From: Pseudomonas_T sp032052615
Lineage (GTDB): Bacteria; Pseudomonadota; Gammaproteobacteria; Pseudomonadales; Pseudomonadaceae
DNA length: 64,000 nucleotides
Direction of reading: 5' to 3'
Assembly: GCA_032052615.1 (NCBI GenBank)
Contig: DAMBWF010000009.1
Coordinates: 95,800-159,799, forward strand
Numbering within the stretch: the first letter of the stretch is position 1; the number at the start of each line of letters is the position of its first letter. Shown piece after piece: positions 8,961-17,699 of the stretch. The notes beneath the pieces are model-generated. The model was not told the DNA's origin. It searched no databases and worked only from the letters and a program-made list of their open reading frames with translations. The position numbers and the translations under genes were made by a program.

Positions 8961-9255
8961 TGCGTTTGAGCTCCTCGATGGCGCGCCGGTGGGCATCGCC
9001 CTGGCGGGCCAGGGTGACGCCCAACTGGCGGGTGGTCAGGTCGATATCGCCCAACAGGCCGAGCTGGCGCTGCTGTTCGGCCAGGACGGTGCCCTGCAGG
9101 TCGATCAGCCCTTGTTTTTCGTCCCGCTGCTGCTCGGCCAGAATCGCGCGGCGCTGCTCGAAGGCTCGTTCGTCGTCCAGGTGATCGGCGCGCCATAAGG
9201 TCAGCGCCGCGGCCAGGCCGAGCCCCCCGGCCACGGCCCATCCGACGGGAATCAT
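8791..9255 (-). CDS. Rz-like i-spanin
   Basis: The protein has 154 residues. It starts at MIPVGWAVAGGLGLAAALTL, a single N-terminal membrane anchor. A Gln/Arg-rich periplasmic coiled coil follows (RAILAEQQRDEKQGLIDLQG, then LAEQQRQLGLL), the classic i-spanin plan. The start overlaps the lysozyme stop by 4 bases. It would form a complex with the nested Rz1 lipoprotein across the periplasm. The C-terminal part overlaps Rz1 in a different frame, so base changes here affect both proteins. Confidence 0.8.
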   Translation of the reverse strand: MIPVGWAVAGGLGLAAALTLWRADHLDDERAFEQRRAILAEQQRDEKQGLIDLQGTVLAEQQRQLGLLGDIDLTTRQLGVTLARQGDAHRRAIEELKRNDQAIADYLRMPVPGALGLRYARGETTDPARYRDGAGGQVPADPVPTAGAPRATGH

Positions 9256-9689
9256 GGCGCCGCCTCGAACAGTCGCCGCTCCGCCAGGCGCCGCTGGGCC
9301 AAGCCTTCCAGGCGCCGGCCGCCAGCCTTGTCCCAGCGCTCGAACTGGGCGGCCGCGCCGGGGTAGTCGCCGGCGTTCAGCAGGCGCCGCAGGGTGCTGG
9401 TGGCGAACGCCTGGCGTCCCAGGTTGAAGACGAAGCACACCAGCGCGGAAAACTGGTTCGGATTCAGCGGCGCGCTGACCAGTTGGGTGACGGCGCGCTC
9501 GGCCTCCGCCACATCGCGCCGCAGCAACTCTTCGGCGGTCTCCGGCGCGATGCGCAGGCCCGGGCGCGCCATGGCGGTGTGCCCGTAGCCGATGGTCCAG
9601 AAACCGGCGGGGTCCTGGTAAGCGGTCAGGCGCAGCCCTTCGGCCCGCTTGATCAACGCCAGCCCCGCCGGGTTGATGAGGTGATTCAT
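9252..9689 (-). CDS. Phage-type lysozyme (GH24 endolysin)
   Basis: The protein has 145 residues. It starts MNHLINPAGLALIKRAEGLR. The catalytic triad of T4-type muramidases is visible: Glu17, Asp26 and Thr32 in the spacing E-8-D-5-T, within EGLRLTAYQDPAGFWTIGYG. It cleaves the glycan strand of peptidoglycan after holin opens the inner membrane. There is no signal peptide or SAR anchor, so export depends on the holin. It overlaps the holin gene end and the Rz gene start by 4 bases each. Its position between two tail modules fits a lysis cassette that releases tailocins as well as phages. Confidence 0.9.
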   Translation of the reverse strand: MNHLINPAGLALIKRAEGLRLTAYQDPAGFWTIGYGHTAMARPGLRIAPETAEELLRRDVAEAERAVTQLVSAPLNPNQFSALVCFVFNLGRQAFATSTLRRLLNAGDYPGAAAQFERWDKAGGRRLEGLAQRRLAERRLFEAAP

Positions 9690-10003
9690 TGGTCGGCCCT
9701 CCGGCCTGCCCACTTCAGCAGGACATCGCGGATGGACGTCACACCCAGGAAGCCGATCGCTCCCCCCAGCACCACCGCCATGGACGACGGCCAACTCAGC
9801 CATTCGATCAGGCTGGAGGCGGTGAGCGACAACCCACCGCAGATCAGCGATTCCAGAACGACGCGCGTCCAGCGTTTCTCCTGCCCGTCGTAGAGGACGC
9901 GCAGGATCGCGATGACACTGGCCATGACGGCCCCCTGCCAAGTGGCATTGGTAGTGAAGGCGAGCCAAACGGATACCCAGAACGCAGGATCTTTTTCCGG
10001 CAT
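9686..10003 (-). CDS. Putative phage holin
   Basis: This 105-residue protein, MPEKDPAFWVSVWLAFTTNA, has about three hydrophobic segments: around 10-30 (with WQGAVMASVIAILRVLY), around 49-68 (VLESLICGGLSLTASSLI) and around 72-92 (SMAVVLGGAIGFLGV). It ends with a basic tail, KWAGRRADQ. Size, topology and place directly before lysozyme match lambda-type class I holins. It would form inner-membrane holes that time lysis. A minus-strand terminator lies just upstream (10023-10044), so the cassette may have its own promoter or depend on antitermination. Confidence 0.8.
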   Translation of the reverse strand: MPEKDPAFWVSVWLAFTTNATWQGAVMASVIAILRVLYDGQEKRWTRVVLESLICGGLSLTASSLIEWLSWPSSMAVVLGGAIGFLGVTSIRDVLLKWAGRRADQ

Positions 10004-10022
10004 CGTTCGGTACTCGATGGTT

Positions 10023-10044
10023 ATAAAAAGCCCGCGAGGCGGGC
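10023..10044 (-). terminator. Intrinsic terminator between module A and lysis cassette
   Basis: On the minus strand GCCCGC-CTC-GCGGGC is followed by TTTTT. It lies about 20 bases before the holin start and about 265 bases after the spike-like gene. I see no convincing gene in the non-coding stretch 10045-10309. Confidence 0.75.
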
Positions 10045-10309
10045 GAAGGAGCGTCGGTTTCGACTGCTCAACACGTGGCGTTGCGACGCGTCTTTCGGGG
10101 ACGCGCCGGCCAGATGGGTGGAGGGGTGCTGTTTCAGAGAGACCCCATCGGGCCTCCCTACCCGTTAAGGAGGAGCCGGCCGCGGCGCCTCGGCGAAGCC
10201 AGTCGTGTCGACCCTTGGCGGTAACGTGGCATGCCGCCGCGCCCGACGTCTGGGTGCCAGCCAGGTGTGGATGGCCCTCGTTCGCTTCGCGCCCACCGGC
10301 GCGCGCGGC

Positions 10310-10546
10310 TCAGACTTCGATGTCGTACTGCGGAAGGTCCGGCGCCGGGCCCACGATACGGCCGTCCAGGACGAACGCGCTGCCCCCGACCTGAACATCG
10401 ACGCCCCTTGCCTGAACGCGGGTACCGCTCTTCAACCGCACGATGCTGACGCCGGCCTCGGGGTCGATCCGGACGACCGTACCCACCGCCCGGCTCCCGC
10501 CGGGGAGCAGGCCGATGAAACGCTTCCAGGGATTGACGGTGGCCAT
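10310..10546 (-). CDS. Small beta-rich baseplate/spike-like protein
   Basis: This 78-residue protein, MATVNPWKRFIGLLPGGSRA, reads as a compact beta-barrel: VGTVVRIDPEAGVSIVRLKS and TRVQARGVDVQVGGSAFVLD, with alternating hydrophobic residues as in OB-fold or spike-base domains. Its start shares bases with the stop of the hub-like gene (TGATG), so the two are coupled. A hub followed by a small OB-fold protein is a common order in tail baseplates. The function is inferred from that order and the strand pattern; no family is recognised with certainty. It is the last gene of module A. Confidence 0.6.
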   Translation of the reverse strand: MATVNPWKRFIGLLPGGSRAVGTVVRIDPEAGVSIVRLKSGTRVQARGVDVQVGGSAFVLDGRIVGPAPDLPQYDIEV

Positions 10547-12303
10547 CAGGCAGCCTCCTCATAGTGCCGTTCCAGTCGCAGCGTCTGGGTGACCCGCGTG
10601 GCGCCGACGCCCTCGGCGGTGATCTCGACGCCCAGGCACAAGCCTCGCCAGGTCTCGCCCGGCTCCCGCACTTCGCACAGGTGCGCCGGCTCGACCAGAC
10701 CGGGCGCCGACCCGCCCACGGGGAACAGCGGGATCGCCAAAGTCACCAGTTCCTGTGCGCCGCCCTTGCTCAATTCGCAAATGCCCCGCGCCCGCGCCGC
10801 TTCGGTGCCGGTCATGAGATCGTCCAGCACATCGGCGGCCGGGCTGTCTCCGGCAGTCCCGGCGCGGCGCACATCCACGCCCACGCCGTAATGGGTGCCG
10901 GAAACGTAGCAGCTGTTCCACTGCGGGACAGGCATCCACTCCCCGCCCAGGGTCGTCACGATCTCCGCCGGGATAACCCGGTCCATGACCGCCTTGGGCC
11001 ATAGCCACGAGGCTTCCCGATAGCGAGGCAAGAAGGTCAGCGCATCCTCGCTCCGCGAAGGCCTGACCACCGCGCCCACGGTTTCGGCCAGACGGGCGAT
11101 CACTTGGATAGCGGTCTGGTCGCGATACGTGAAAGCGCCGGCCGGGATGGTCCAGTCCGGCGGGCTTGGCTGCTCGCTGCCCCACTCCAGCCGGAAACCG
11201 GTCGTTCCCAACTGCTCCTCGGCCGCTTGCCGGGCGTTGACGGAACCGGTATTCACCGCGCTGCGTCGAGGCGCATAGGGCTCGCCCAGCAACTGCGTCC
11301 GCGACGCACCGGTGATGGCGTACCGCTCCGCCGGGAAGCTCAATTGCCGGCTGTGGCGCTCGACGATGAAGCGCCACGTCCAGCCGTTGAGGGTGACCTC
11401 GATTTCCCGCTGCCCCTCCGCTCGGGGGCGGACCAGGTCGAGCGAGGCGCGGCCGAGCAGGTCGGCGCTGAATGTCCAACTGAACGAATCGATATCCAGG
11501 CCGATGCGCAGGTTGGTCGCATCCAGCGGCGTTCGATCCGGCAACACGACGATACTGACGCTGTTGGCGATCATGTAAGTCTCCAGGATATCGGGCTCGG
11601 CCGGCGGTTCGATGACGATGACCGGGCCGGGGTAGTCGGGGTAGGCGATGCCTACTTGGGCACCATCCACTTGCTTCGCGAGCTGCCACCGAAACGTCCG
11701 CTCGGAGGAGTGTCCCGTTGCAGCGCTCCATTTTTCGAAACAGAACGTATCGGTTGGCCGGATCGCGCTCGCTTTTTTCCTTTGAGAGAAATCGAAATAA
11801 ACATGAGGGGTCGTGGGAGGCGTATAAGGAAGACCATCGAACCAGAAGTTCAATGGCTGCCTCCCCGGGATATAGGAAACTTCGGTTTGGCCGGCCCGGC
11901 TGGTTTTGCCATGTTCATCGCTACGGGAAAATTCAAGGCTGACCGCCTTATCGCGTATGAACATATGGGGCCGATAGAGAAGCTTGAATTCAATATCCAA
12001 GGCGCCGGCAGATTTTTTCCACACTACTTCCTGGGTGAAATCCTTCCTCTGCACTTCTACCCAGGAAAGACATAACCGAGACGCCTTCTCCGTACCCCTC
12101 GACCAATTAGCTGCCTCGCCCAGATCATGGGCGTTCGAATTCTTCCAGGAGAAATCATTGGTTTTGGTGAAGGGACTGACAATCCCAAAAATTATTCTCC
12201 CGTTGAGAGCCAACGGACTTTCTTCACGCCAGGTGGGGTTCAATACAACATGGAAGGTCTTTTTCTTGAGTCGGTAAGGTAGCTTAACTGCCGTTGTCAG
12301 CAT
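10546..12303 (-). CDS. Putative tail hub protein (gp27/gpD-like fold)
   Basis: The chosen start gives MLTTAVKLPYRLKKKTFHVV and 585 residues, overlapping the previous gene by 20 bases. The N-terminal half is a beta-rich domain of unknown type and is AT-richer. The C-terminal half looks hub-like: DLLGRASLDLVRPRAEGQRE, LNGWTWRFIVERHSRQLSFP, then TYRDQTAIQVIARLAETVGA. The last pattern is typical of baseplate hub proteins at the start of their central domain. The hub would cap the tube and hold the spike. The fold call is by pattern and not certain. The mixed base composition suggests a domain swap within the gene. Confidence 0.55.
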   Translation of the reverse strand: MLTTAVKLPYRLKKKTFHVVLNPTWREESPLALNGRIIFGIVSPFTKTNDFSWKNSNAHDLGEAANWSRGTEKASRLCLSWVEVQRKDFTQEVVWKKSAGALDIEFKLLYRPHMFIRDKAVSLEFSRSDEHGKTSRAGQTEVSYIPGRQPLNFWFDGLPYTPPTTPHVYFDFSQRKKASAIRPTDTFCFEKWSAATGHSSERTFRWQLAKQVDGAQVGIAYPDYPGPVIVIEPPAEPDILETYMIANSVSIVVLPDRTPLDATNLRIGLDIDSFSWTFSADLLGRASLDLVRPRAEGQREIEVTLNGWTWRFIVERHSRQLSFPAERYAITGASRTQLLGEPYAPRRSAVNTGSVNARQAAEEQLGTTGFRLEWGSEQPSPPDWTIPAGAFTYRDQTAIQVIARLAETVGAVVRPSRSEDALTFLPRYREASWLWPKAVMDRVIPAEIVTTLGGEWMPVPQWNSCYVSGTHYGVGVDVRRAGTAGDSPAADVLDDLMTGTEAARARGICELSKGGAQELVTLAIPLFPVGGSAPGLVEPAHLCEVREPGETWRGLCLGVEITAEGVGATRVTQTLRLERHYEEAA

Positions 12304-13069
12304 GGCGAAACTCCATCGGCAAGGGCCCATGCGCGAGTGGCTGATAGTAGCGAACAGCCTCTGCACGGGCCGTCCCGATCATCTGGGGTTCTCGCACATC
12401 CGTTCTCCACCAGTTGGGCTCATTCACAGGAAGAGTACCGGCCTGAGTAATCCGGTAGTTATAGCCATTGAAAACCGATGGACGTATCAAGTCGCCGACC
12501 TTCACGGCAAGGCCCCCTTGAAACAAAACACCCCACTCATCCATCGACAAGGCGTATACAAGTGCATTTGAATGCACATTGATGCTGACCGGCTCAGCGC
12601 CTTTTTCACTACTTTCCGATGCGCCCGCTATACGCCAACGCCCTTCAGGAAGGTATTCGACAAAGACTATCGGCCTGATCACTGGCAATGTCTCAACGCT
12701 TACGCTTGAGGAATATTCGACGGGGACTCCTTCAGGCGCCGTGTTTTGGTCATTCAACTCGTATTGTAACTTCAAATCCTCCTTGACCCGGATTGACCTT
12801 ATGATTCCCAGGACTGGTCTCGCCTCATCTATTACCTGTAGGAACCAGTCACCCTCGAACTCATCGGCCAGGAAGGACTGCTCGCCCTCATGCCCATTGG
12901 GCAGTCGAATGATTGCCGCGGGTTTTTCAAGCCAAGCATTGCGATAGAGACGCACCAGCTTGGCATTAGGCGTTTTCAGGTTGTTGCGAGTCACAGCCAC
13001 GCTTAAATAGCGCATGGGAAAAAGCCTGAAGGCCGGACAAGGGTAATGATAGCGCACGGCAATGTTCAT
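12284..13069 (-). CDS. Structural tail protein of module A, unknown family
   Basis: The protein has 261 residues, MNIAVRYHYPCPAFRLFPMR, and starts 3 bases after the stop of the preceding gene. It is beta-rich without membrane segments or catalytic motif; stretches such as VEYSSSVSVETLPVIRPIVF and WGVLFQGGLAVKVGDLIRPS are visible. Codon use is AT-richer than the chromosomal genes to the right, as in both neighbours, which points to shared acquisition. It sits between a 331-residue virion-like protein and the hub, so a baseplate or tail-tip role is likely. I do not recognise the family. Confidence 0.6.
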   Translation of the reverse strand: MNIAVRYHYPCPAFRLFPMRYLSVAVTRNNLKTPNAKLVRLYRNAWLEKPAAIIRLPNGHEGEQSFLADEFEGDWFLQVIDEARPVLGIIRSIRVKEDLKLQYELNDQNTAPEGVPVEYSSSVSVETLPVIRPIVFVEYLPEGRWRIAGASESSEKGAEPVSINVHSNALVYALSMDEWGVLFQGGLAVKVGDLIRPSVFNGYNYRITQAGTLPVNEPNWWRTDVREPQMIGTARAEAVRYYQPLAHGPLPMEFRHADNGS

Positions 13070-13072
13070 ACA

Positions 13073-14068
13073 TCACCAAAAATCTGGATGCGTCGTTGCA
13101 AAGAACTGGTAGTGCGCATTACCGAACGCCGCCAGTTCTATACCGCTCACATCGTGGAGTTTTCCAGCCGAGGCCAACTCAAGCGAGGCACCCACGGCCC
13201 TGAGACTTGTTTTAAGCCCGAACTGTTTCAAGAAGCTTTCCCCAAGGCACCCCCTGAATTTTCCCACTACGCCACCTTCCGAACTGTATACATAGAGCGG
13301 ATGCAATATCAACTCCTTGGGCATTAATTGGGGAGGCTCAATATTTATGGGTGGCGTTTCCACACCATACCCTGCGGATATCTCTAAGGAAATGCAACTT
13401 TCGAAATCATCTGGAACAAAACCAGTCCTGAGGTTTCGCAATGCTGTGTACCCTCCGCCAAGGGTACCGCCTCTCAAGGAGCTGTAATTCCGCATAGCAA
13501 TATTGCCGCCACAAGCAATGAACGTAGCGGGCCCAGAAAGACCCAACGAAGAATCGATTTCGCCAAAATAGAGACTTATTGAGCCGTATGCATTAAGGCT
13601 TGTTATCCCGCCTACGGAACATACTACGGTGAAGATACAGCTTCTTTCGTCGGCGACGACTCCCCACACAGCCGAGTCAAGCATTTGGTACAACGGCCAA
13701 TAGGCATTTATCGTATGTCTCTCCTCACCGACCACGCCTGGATACCATCGGCCGGACCTTAAGTTCTCGCCAACCAATAAGGCACTGGTTTTCTCATGAA
13801 CCTCCTCGAGCAAATAAACTTGGATAAGTTCGTCAGGGTTCTCCCAGGACGACGCTTGCACGAAGTTGATGATGCCGCTTCGAGTACCATTGGTTAGAGA
13901 AAAACCATTCTCATGCTCATGGACCATGCTCCAGCCAGCGCCTGGCTTCGAGCCATACCCATCCACCAGGCACGCGCGAAGGATCTGACGTAGCCGGTTA
14001 ATGTTACGACCGGTCAGGTTCACGCCAGGGCTGCCCGTATCCGTACTGTGATAATGCCGAACGGTCAT
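13073..14068 (-). CDS. Virion structural protein with HYHS N-terminus
   Basis: The start that overlaps the preceding stop (TGATG) gives MTVRHYHSTDTGSPGVNLTG and 331 residues. The N-terminal pattern (HYHS, a Gly/Pro turn, then LRACLVDGYGSKPGAGWSMV) recalls a group of phage virion proteins that begin with KHYHS and LDACLV-GFG motifs. That resemblance is from memory. The rest is beta-rich with many Gly and aromatic residues and several Cys. A role as a tail-surface or tip protein is inferred. The gene is AT-richer than the flanking chromosome. Confidence 0.6.
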   Translation of the reverse strand: MTVRHYHSTDTGSPGVNLTGRNINRLRQILRACLVDGYGSKPGAGWSMVHEHENGFSLTNGTRSGIINFVQASSWENPDELIQVYLLEEVHEKTSALLVGENLRSGRWYPGVVGEERHTINAYWPLYQMLDSAVWGVVADERSCIFTVVCSVGGITSLNAYGSISLYFGEIDSSLGLSGPATFIACGGNIAMRNYSSLRGGTLGGGYTALRNLRTGFVPDDFESCISLEISAGYGVETPPINIEPPQLMPKELILHPLYVYSSEGGVVGKFRGCLGESFLKQFGLKTSLRAVGASLELASAGKLHDVSGIELAAFGNAHYQFFATTHPDFW

Positions 14069-17000
14069 CAGTCTGCATCTCCACGTATCTGGATAGTGAA
14101 GGCGTCTTCTTGGACGGCGCCTCGCCCGCCTGTACAAGTACGCACGACCCACAACGGTCCAAGACACGGATCGGTGTTGAAGCGGACAGCATTACCTGCC
14201 GCCCATCCGGCCCCCCACCCCTGCCAGCGAATAGTGAACCAGGGCGCCTTGGTCTCTGGATTGATAGGAGCGCAGTCCTGGCTGGTGGTGCCCGTGCTGA
14301 CCACACCCAACCGCTCTTCCACCACGTTGAAGGCGGTCGGGCTGGTGAATACCAGTGCCCACCGGCCACCGATAGCGCCGCGGTTAGTGATCAGCGGTGG
14401 GTAGCTCAACTGGTTGTAGTTGGCCGTGGTGACCTCTCCTTCAGCCCTGTCCGTCCAGTTAGGGGCGCTGGTATTCCAGCTTTTCTGGGTGAACCAGCGG
14501 TATAAGCGAGCCTGTAGATCGCCCCAGCGAATGGCGCTGGAGACGTAGGCTCGCTCGGCAGGCAAGGCCCAGGGGAGGGGCGAACCGATGCTGAGGGTCC
14601 CGGTGATCTGCACCTCGGTAACCTGGGTCATGTGCTCGCGCCGGTCGGTAATGGTCAGCGGCAGCGTCAAGGCGCTCCCGTCCTCGCCTTGCAGCAGGAG
14701 CGGATTGGCCCAGGTCACCGTTCCCCGCTCCCGGTCCGCCGTGAACTGCGCGGCGGCCAGGGCGACGCCCCGGGCATCGCGAACGTCGATGGCCGCCAGG
14801 GCGTCTCGTCCCAAGGGCAGGGTTTCGCCTGGCCTGGGGCTGGCCACGACGGTTTCCTGCGAATGGTGGATCACCACCACGTCTCCCTCCCGGAAGATCG
14901 GCACGCGGCCATCCGCCGGTAGCCGAACCGGATCCAGGCCCAGCAGGTCCGCATCCATCGGCAGGTTCGATTGCAGAACCGCGTTGTAGCGGATCAGGCT
15001 GCCGATCACCGGCACATCGCTGGCGCCCGACGAATCCTCGGGGTCGCGGGTGAAGGCCACGCGCACGATGCCCGTCTGGGCATCCACGCTCCCGTGGATC
15101 ACCTCGCCCTTGATCACGCCGTTGAGGTCGGCGGTGGCGGTGACGATCTGGGCCGTGTCGGCGCGTACCGCCGAGATCTGCAACGAAGCGGGTCGCAAGG
15201 GCGCGCCGGGCGTCCGCCAGAAGGCCTGGGTCGTGGTGAAACCGGTCTTGGTGGTCAAGCAGCCCAGGCGTTCGATCCGGGTTCCCGCCGCCGCTTCATA
15301 GCTGGAAATGGTGGCGACGCCGGATGCGTAATCCACGGTGCCGATGGCGGTGCCGGCGTTGGTCTGGGTCGAGACGTTGCGAAACAGCACCCCGTCGCGG
15401 TCGACGATGGTCGCGCCGTTCCAGTCGAGAATCAGCGAGCCCGGCACGATCGGGTCTTCCCAGTCCGGCAGCAGGTCCCAGACCAGCGCGGGCGCCGCGA
15501 CGCTCTCGCTCTGCGGGCCGTAGGTCTCGCCGGCGGACTGCGCGCGAACCGCGAGGGTCCCGGCGAAAGTCTCGCGTTTTCGGACCTGGACAGTGCGAGT
15601 CACGGGTTTCTTCCGGTCGAGTTCGTCCTTTTTGTAGGCGATGAAATATTCGGGGTAGTCGTAGTCGCCCTCGACCTGCAGGGAAAACGCCCCCGTGGCG
15701 TAATTGATCGAGCCGACTCCATCCGCCCAGCCGCCATTACCGTCATCCACCACCTCATGGCCGACCGCCGTGGTCCCGGTATAGGACAGCAGGTCGTCGT
15801 TGAGTGGGCGCGTGCGTTGTTGCCGCATGCATTGCCAGGCCAGGCGGATGCTGCCCGGTTTCAGCGGAGCACCCGGCAGGGTGCCGATCACCACGCCGGC
15901 GGCATCCGGCAGCGGGGCGAAGGCTGTGTCCACGGGGGTGCCCTGCTCATACTCGATCTTGATCCGGCTGTTGGCGTCGGGCGTGCTCGCCAAGGTCAGC
16001 TCCACCTGGCCGGAGGCATAGCGGATCGCGCCGCGACCGGCATCGCCGGACAGCACACCATGGCCGTCGTCGCTGAGCGTCTTCCAGGCGTTCATCAGCA
16101 ACACGCTGATCGTCACCGATCCCGGTCGAATCCCGGCATGCTCCAGCGTGTGCTTGAGCGTGGCCGTGGGGGGGTTGGCCGAGCCGGGGTGCCAATGGAA
16201 ATTACTATCCGTGGCGTCCACATAGCCGTAGAGAATCGAACTGCCCACGTCGGGCAACGCACCCAGGGTCAGGCTGACCGAGCCGGTGCCGAACTGCACG
16301 GTGCCGCTGCCCTCGCCCACCAGTTCGCCAGCGCCGTTGTCCACCAGTTGGTACCAGCGGCCCAGGGACATGTAGTCGACCGTCAGGGTACCCGGCCGGG
16401 GCTTGGCCTCGGACAGGTCGAGGGTATAGGCGAAGCCACGGTTGCCCAGCTTGATGGCGATCTCGCCGGTAACCGCCTGCCCGGAAACCGCGGCAGCCGG
16501 AAAGTAGGTAGCCGAGCCCCCGCCAGTGAAGGGCGAGGAACCGTAGGTGTTGATCTCGCCGGTTTCATAGTTGAGGGTGACCCGGGACAGGCTTCCCGAA
16601 GCGCCTTGCGCGCGGAATTCGCCCGTGCCGCTTTCCACCCAGCGGGTATTCCCGAGAGTGAGTTGCACGGTGCCCGCCTGGGCACCCGTGGTGAGATAGG
16701 AGCGGCTGCGCCCGTTTTCCACGGCGGCGAAGCTCAGTGCCACGGTACGTTGGGCGCCACTGTGCTGGGTCCAGCGGCGACGCGGTCCGCCGATCTGGTC
16801 CACCAGGGCGGTTTCCTTCTTGGTGCTGGGTACCAGTTGCGCGTACACGGAATTCAGGCGCAGCGACATATCGCCCACCGCGCAGGCGGCGGCCAGCGGG
16901 CTGATGCCGTAATAGCGGGCCGCATCGGCGACCTGGGTCGCGAGCACGCGAGTCTTCGATTCGCCTTCCAGGTTGGAATCGGTCGTCGTGCCCGGTCGTG

Positions 17001-17616
17001 GTTGACCGCCGGGGAACTTGTACAGCAGCGGCTGGGAAAGCTTGAGATTCAGCCGGCGCTTGGTGAACGTCACGAAGTTGCCATTGCTGTAGTCATAGAC
17101 GAACTGTTCCAGCGACGACTCCACGTCGACGATGCGAACGTACTGGTTCGCCTGCTTGCTCACCAGTTGGTAGACCTCGCCGACCTCCGGCAACCGCTGC
17201 TCTTCGCCTTGGACGCAGACGATGGCCCGCTGGCCGGTCAACTGGTCGCCAAGCAGTTCGAATGTCCCTTGGGCGGACGGCACGACGTAACTCTCGATGG
17301 CCCTGCGGGCGTCGGCGCGCTCATCGGTCTGGCTGTCGGTATTGAACAGCACCACGCTGACCCGCGGATCGGCGGGTGCCTCGGTGACGATGGCGTGGGC
17401 ACCCAGGTAGGGGTCGTCGTTGTCCGTCTGTACCCCGGCGTAGACCTTGCGCATGTTGATGCGCCCGGTGGTGCGGTCCATCCGGCTCAGGTCCGGGAAC
17501 AGGTTGTTCATTTCGCCGTCGGCCACGGACAGCCCGGTGGCTCGGCCACCGCCGTCGTCTTCGTCGGTGAGTCGCTGGCTTTTGAGCAGGCGCACATCCT
17601 GCGTATCGATGGTCAT
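14068..17616 (-). CDS. Giant repeat-containing tail structural protein
   Basis: At 1182 residues this is the largest protein of the locus. A GGAGAAGAAACGG site precedes the ATG. The N-terminus (about 1-290) contains NLFPDLSRMDRTTGRINMRK and VRIVDVESSLEQFVYDY. Residues about 316-880 hold five or six degenerate beta repeats that start (R/K)PGS or similar and carry a G-x-I-x-Y-A-(S/T)-G-x-V turn. The C-terminus includes a segment ending near SWNTSAPNWTDRAEGE. There is no membrane segment, sheath signature or enzyme motif. It probably decorates or forms part of the distal tail of module A. I do not recognise the family by name, so function is open. Confidence 0.65.
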   Translation of the reverse strand: MTIDTQDVRLLKSQRLTDEDDGGGRATGLSVADGEMNNLFPDLSRMDRTTGRINMRKVYAGVQTDNDDPYLGAHAIVTEAPADPRVSVVLFNTDSQTDERADARRAIESYVVPSAQGTFELLGDQLTGQRAIVCVQGEEQRLPEVGEVYQLVSKQANQYVRIVDVESSLEQFVYDYSNGNFVTFTKRRLNLKLSQPLLYKFPGGQPRPGTTTDSNLEGESKTRVLATQVADAARYYGISPLAAACAVGDMSLRLNSVYAQLVPSTKKETALVDQIGGPRRRWTQHSGAQRTVALSFAAVENGRSRSYLTTGAQAGTVQLTLGNTRWVESGTGEFRAQGASGSLSRVTLNYETGEINTYGSSPFTGGGSATYFPAAAVSGQAVTGEIAIKLGNRGFAYTLDLSEAKPRPGTLTVDYMSLGRWYQLVDNGAGELVGEGSGTVQFGTGSVSLTLGALPDVGSSILYGYVDATDSNFHWHPGSANPPTATLKHTLEHAGIRPGSVTISVLLMNAWKTLSDDGHGVLSGDAGRGAIRYASGQVELTLASTPDANSRIKIEYEQGTPVDTAFAPLPDAAGVVIGTLPGAPLKPGSIRLAWQCMRQQRTRPLNDDLLSYTGTTAVGHEVVDDGNGGWADGVGSINYATGAFSLQVEGDYDYPEYFIAYKKDELDRKKPVTRTVQVRKRETFAGTLAVRAQSAGETYGPQSESVAAPALVWDLLPDWEDPIVPGSLILDWNGATIVDRDGVLFRNVSTQTNAGTAIGTVDYASGVATISSYEAAAGTRIERLGCLTTKTGFTTTQAFWRTPGAPLRPASLQISAVRADTAQIVTATADLNGVIKGEVIHGSVDAQTGIVRVAFTRDPEDSSGASDVPVIGSLIRYNAVLQSNLPMDADLLGLDPVRLPADGRVPIFREGDVVVIHHSQETVVASPRPGETLPLGRDALAAIDVRDARGVALAAAQFTADRERGTVTWANPLLLQGEDGSALTLPLTITDRREHMTQVTEVQITGTLSIGSPLPWALPAERAYVSSAIRWGDLQARLYRWFTQKSWNTSAPNWTDRAEGEVTTANYNQLSYPPLITNRGAIGGRWALVFTSPTAFNVVEERLGVVSTGTTSQDCAPINPETKAPWFTIRWQGWGAGWAAGNAVRFNTDPCLGPLWVVRTCTGGRGAVQEDAFTIQIRGDAD
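14979..16671 (-). repeat. Degenerate protein repeats within the 1182-residue tail protein
   Basis: Units start near residues 316, 406, 497, 587, 724 and 808. Shared signatures are (R/K)PG(S/T) at the start, a W or L followed by DDG-G in the clearest copies, GxIxYA(S/T)G or GTVQFGTG in the middle, and LTL...PD.GS.I near the end (clearest in the 406 and 497 copies). The spacing is about 80-140 residues because of insertions. Confidence 0.65.
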
Positions 17617-17636
17617 CCGTTTCTTCTCCGGACATG

Positions 17637-17660
17637 AAAAAACCCGCGCGGGGGCGGGTT
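17637..17660 (-). terminator. Intrinsic terminator inside module A
   Basis: On the minus strand AACCCGC and GCGGGTT pair around a 6-base loop and are followed by TTTTTT. The structure sits between the 129-residue gene and the 1182-residue gene, so part of the transcript should stop here unless antiterminated. Confidence 0.75.
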
Positions 17661-17699
17661 TCGGCTGATTCGGTTGTCGTCAGTGATCGGCGGACGCGC

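Noticed and set aside
14971..17637. An 888-codon open frame on the plus strand opposite the large tail repeat gene
   Set aside because: It is the antisense shadow of a GC-rich gene: Arg/Gly/Ala/His-rich, no domain, no ribosome site, and it lies wholly opposite a coherent protein.
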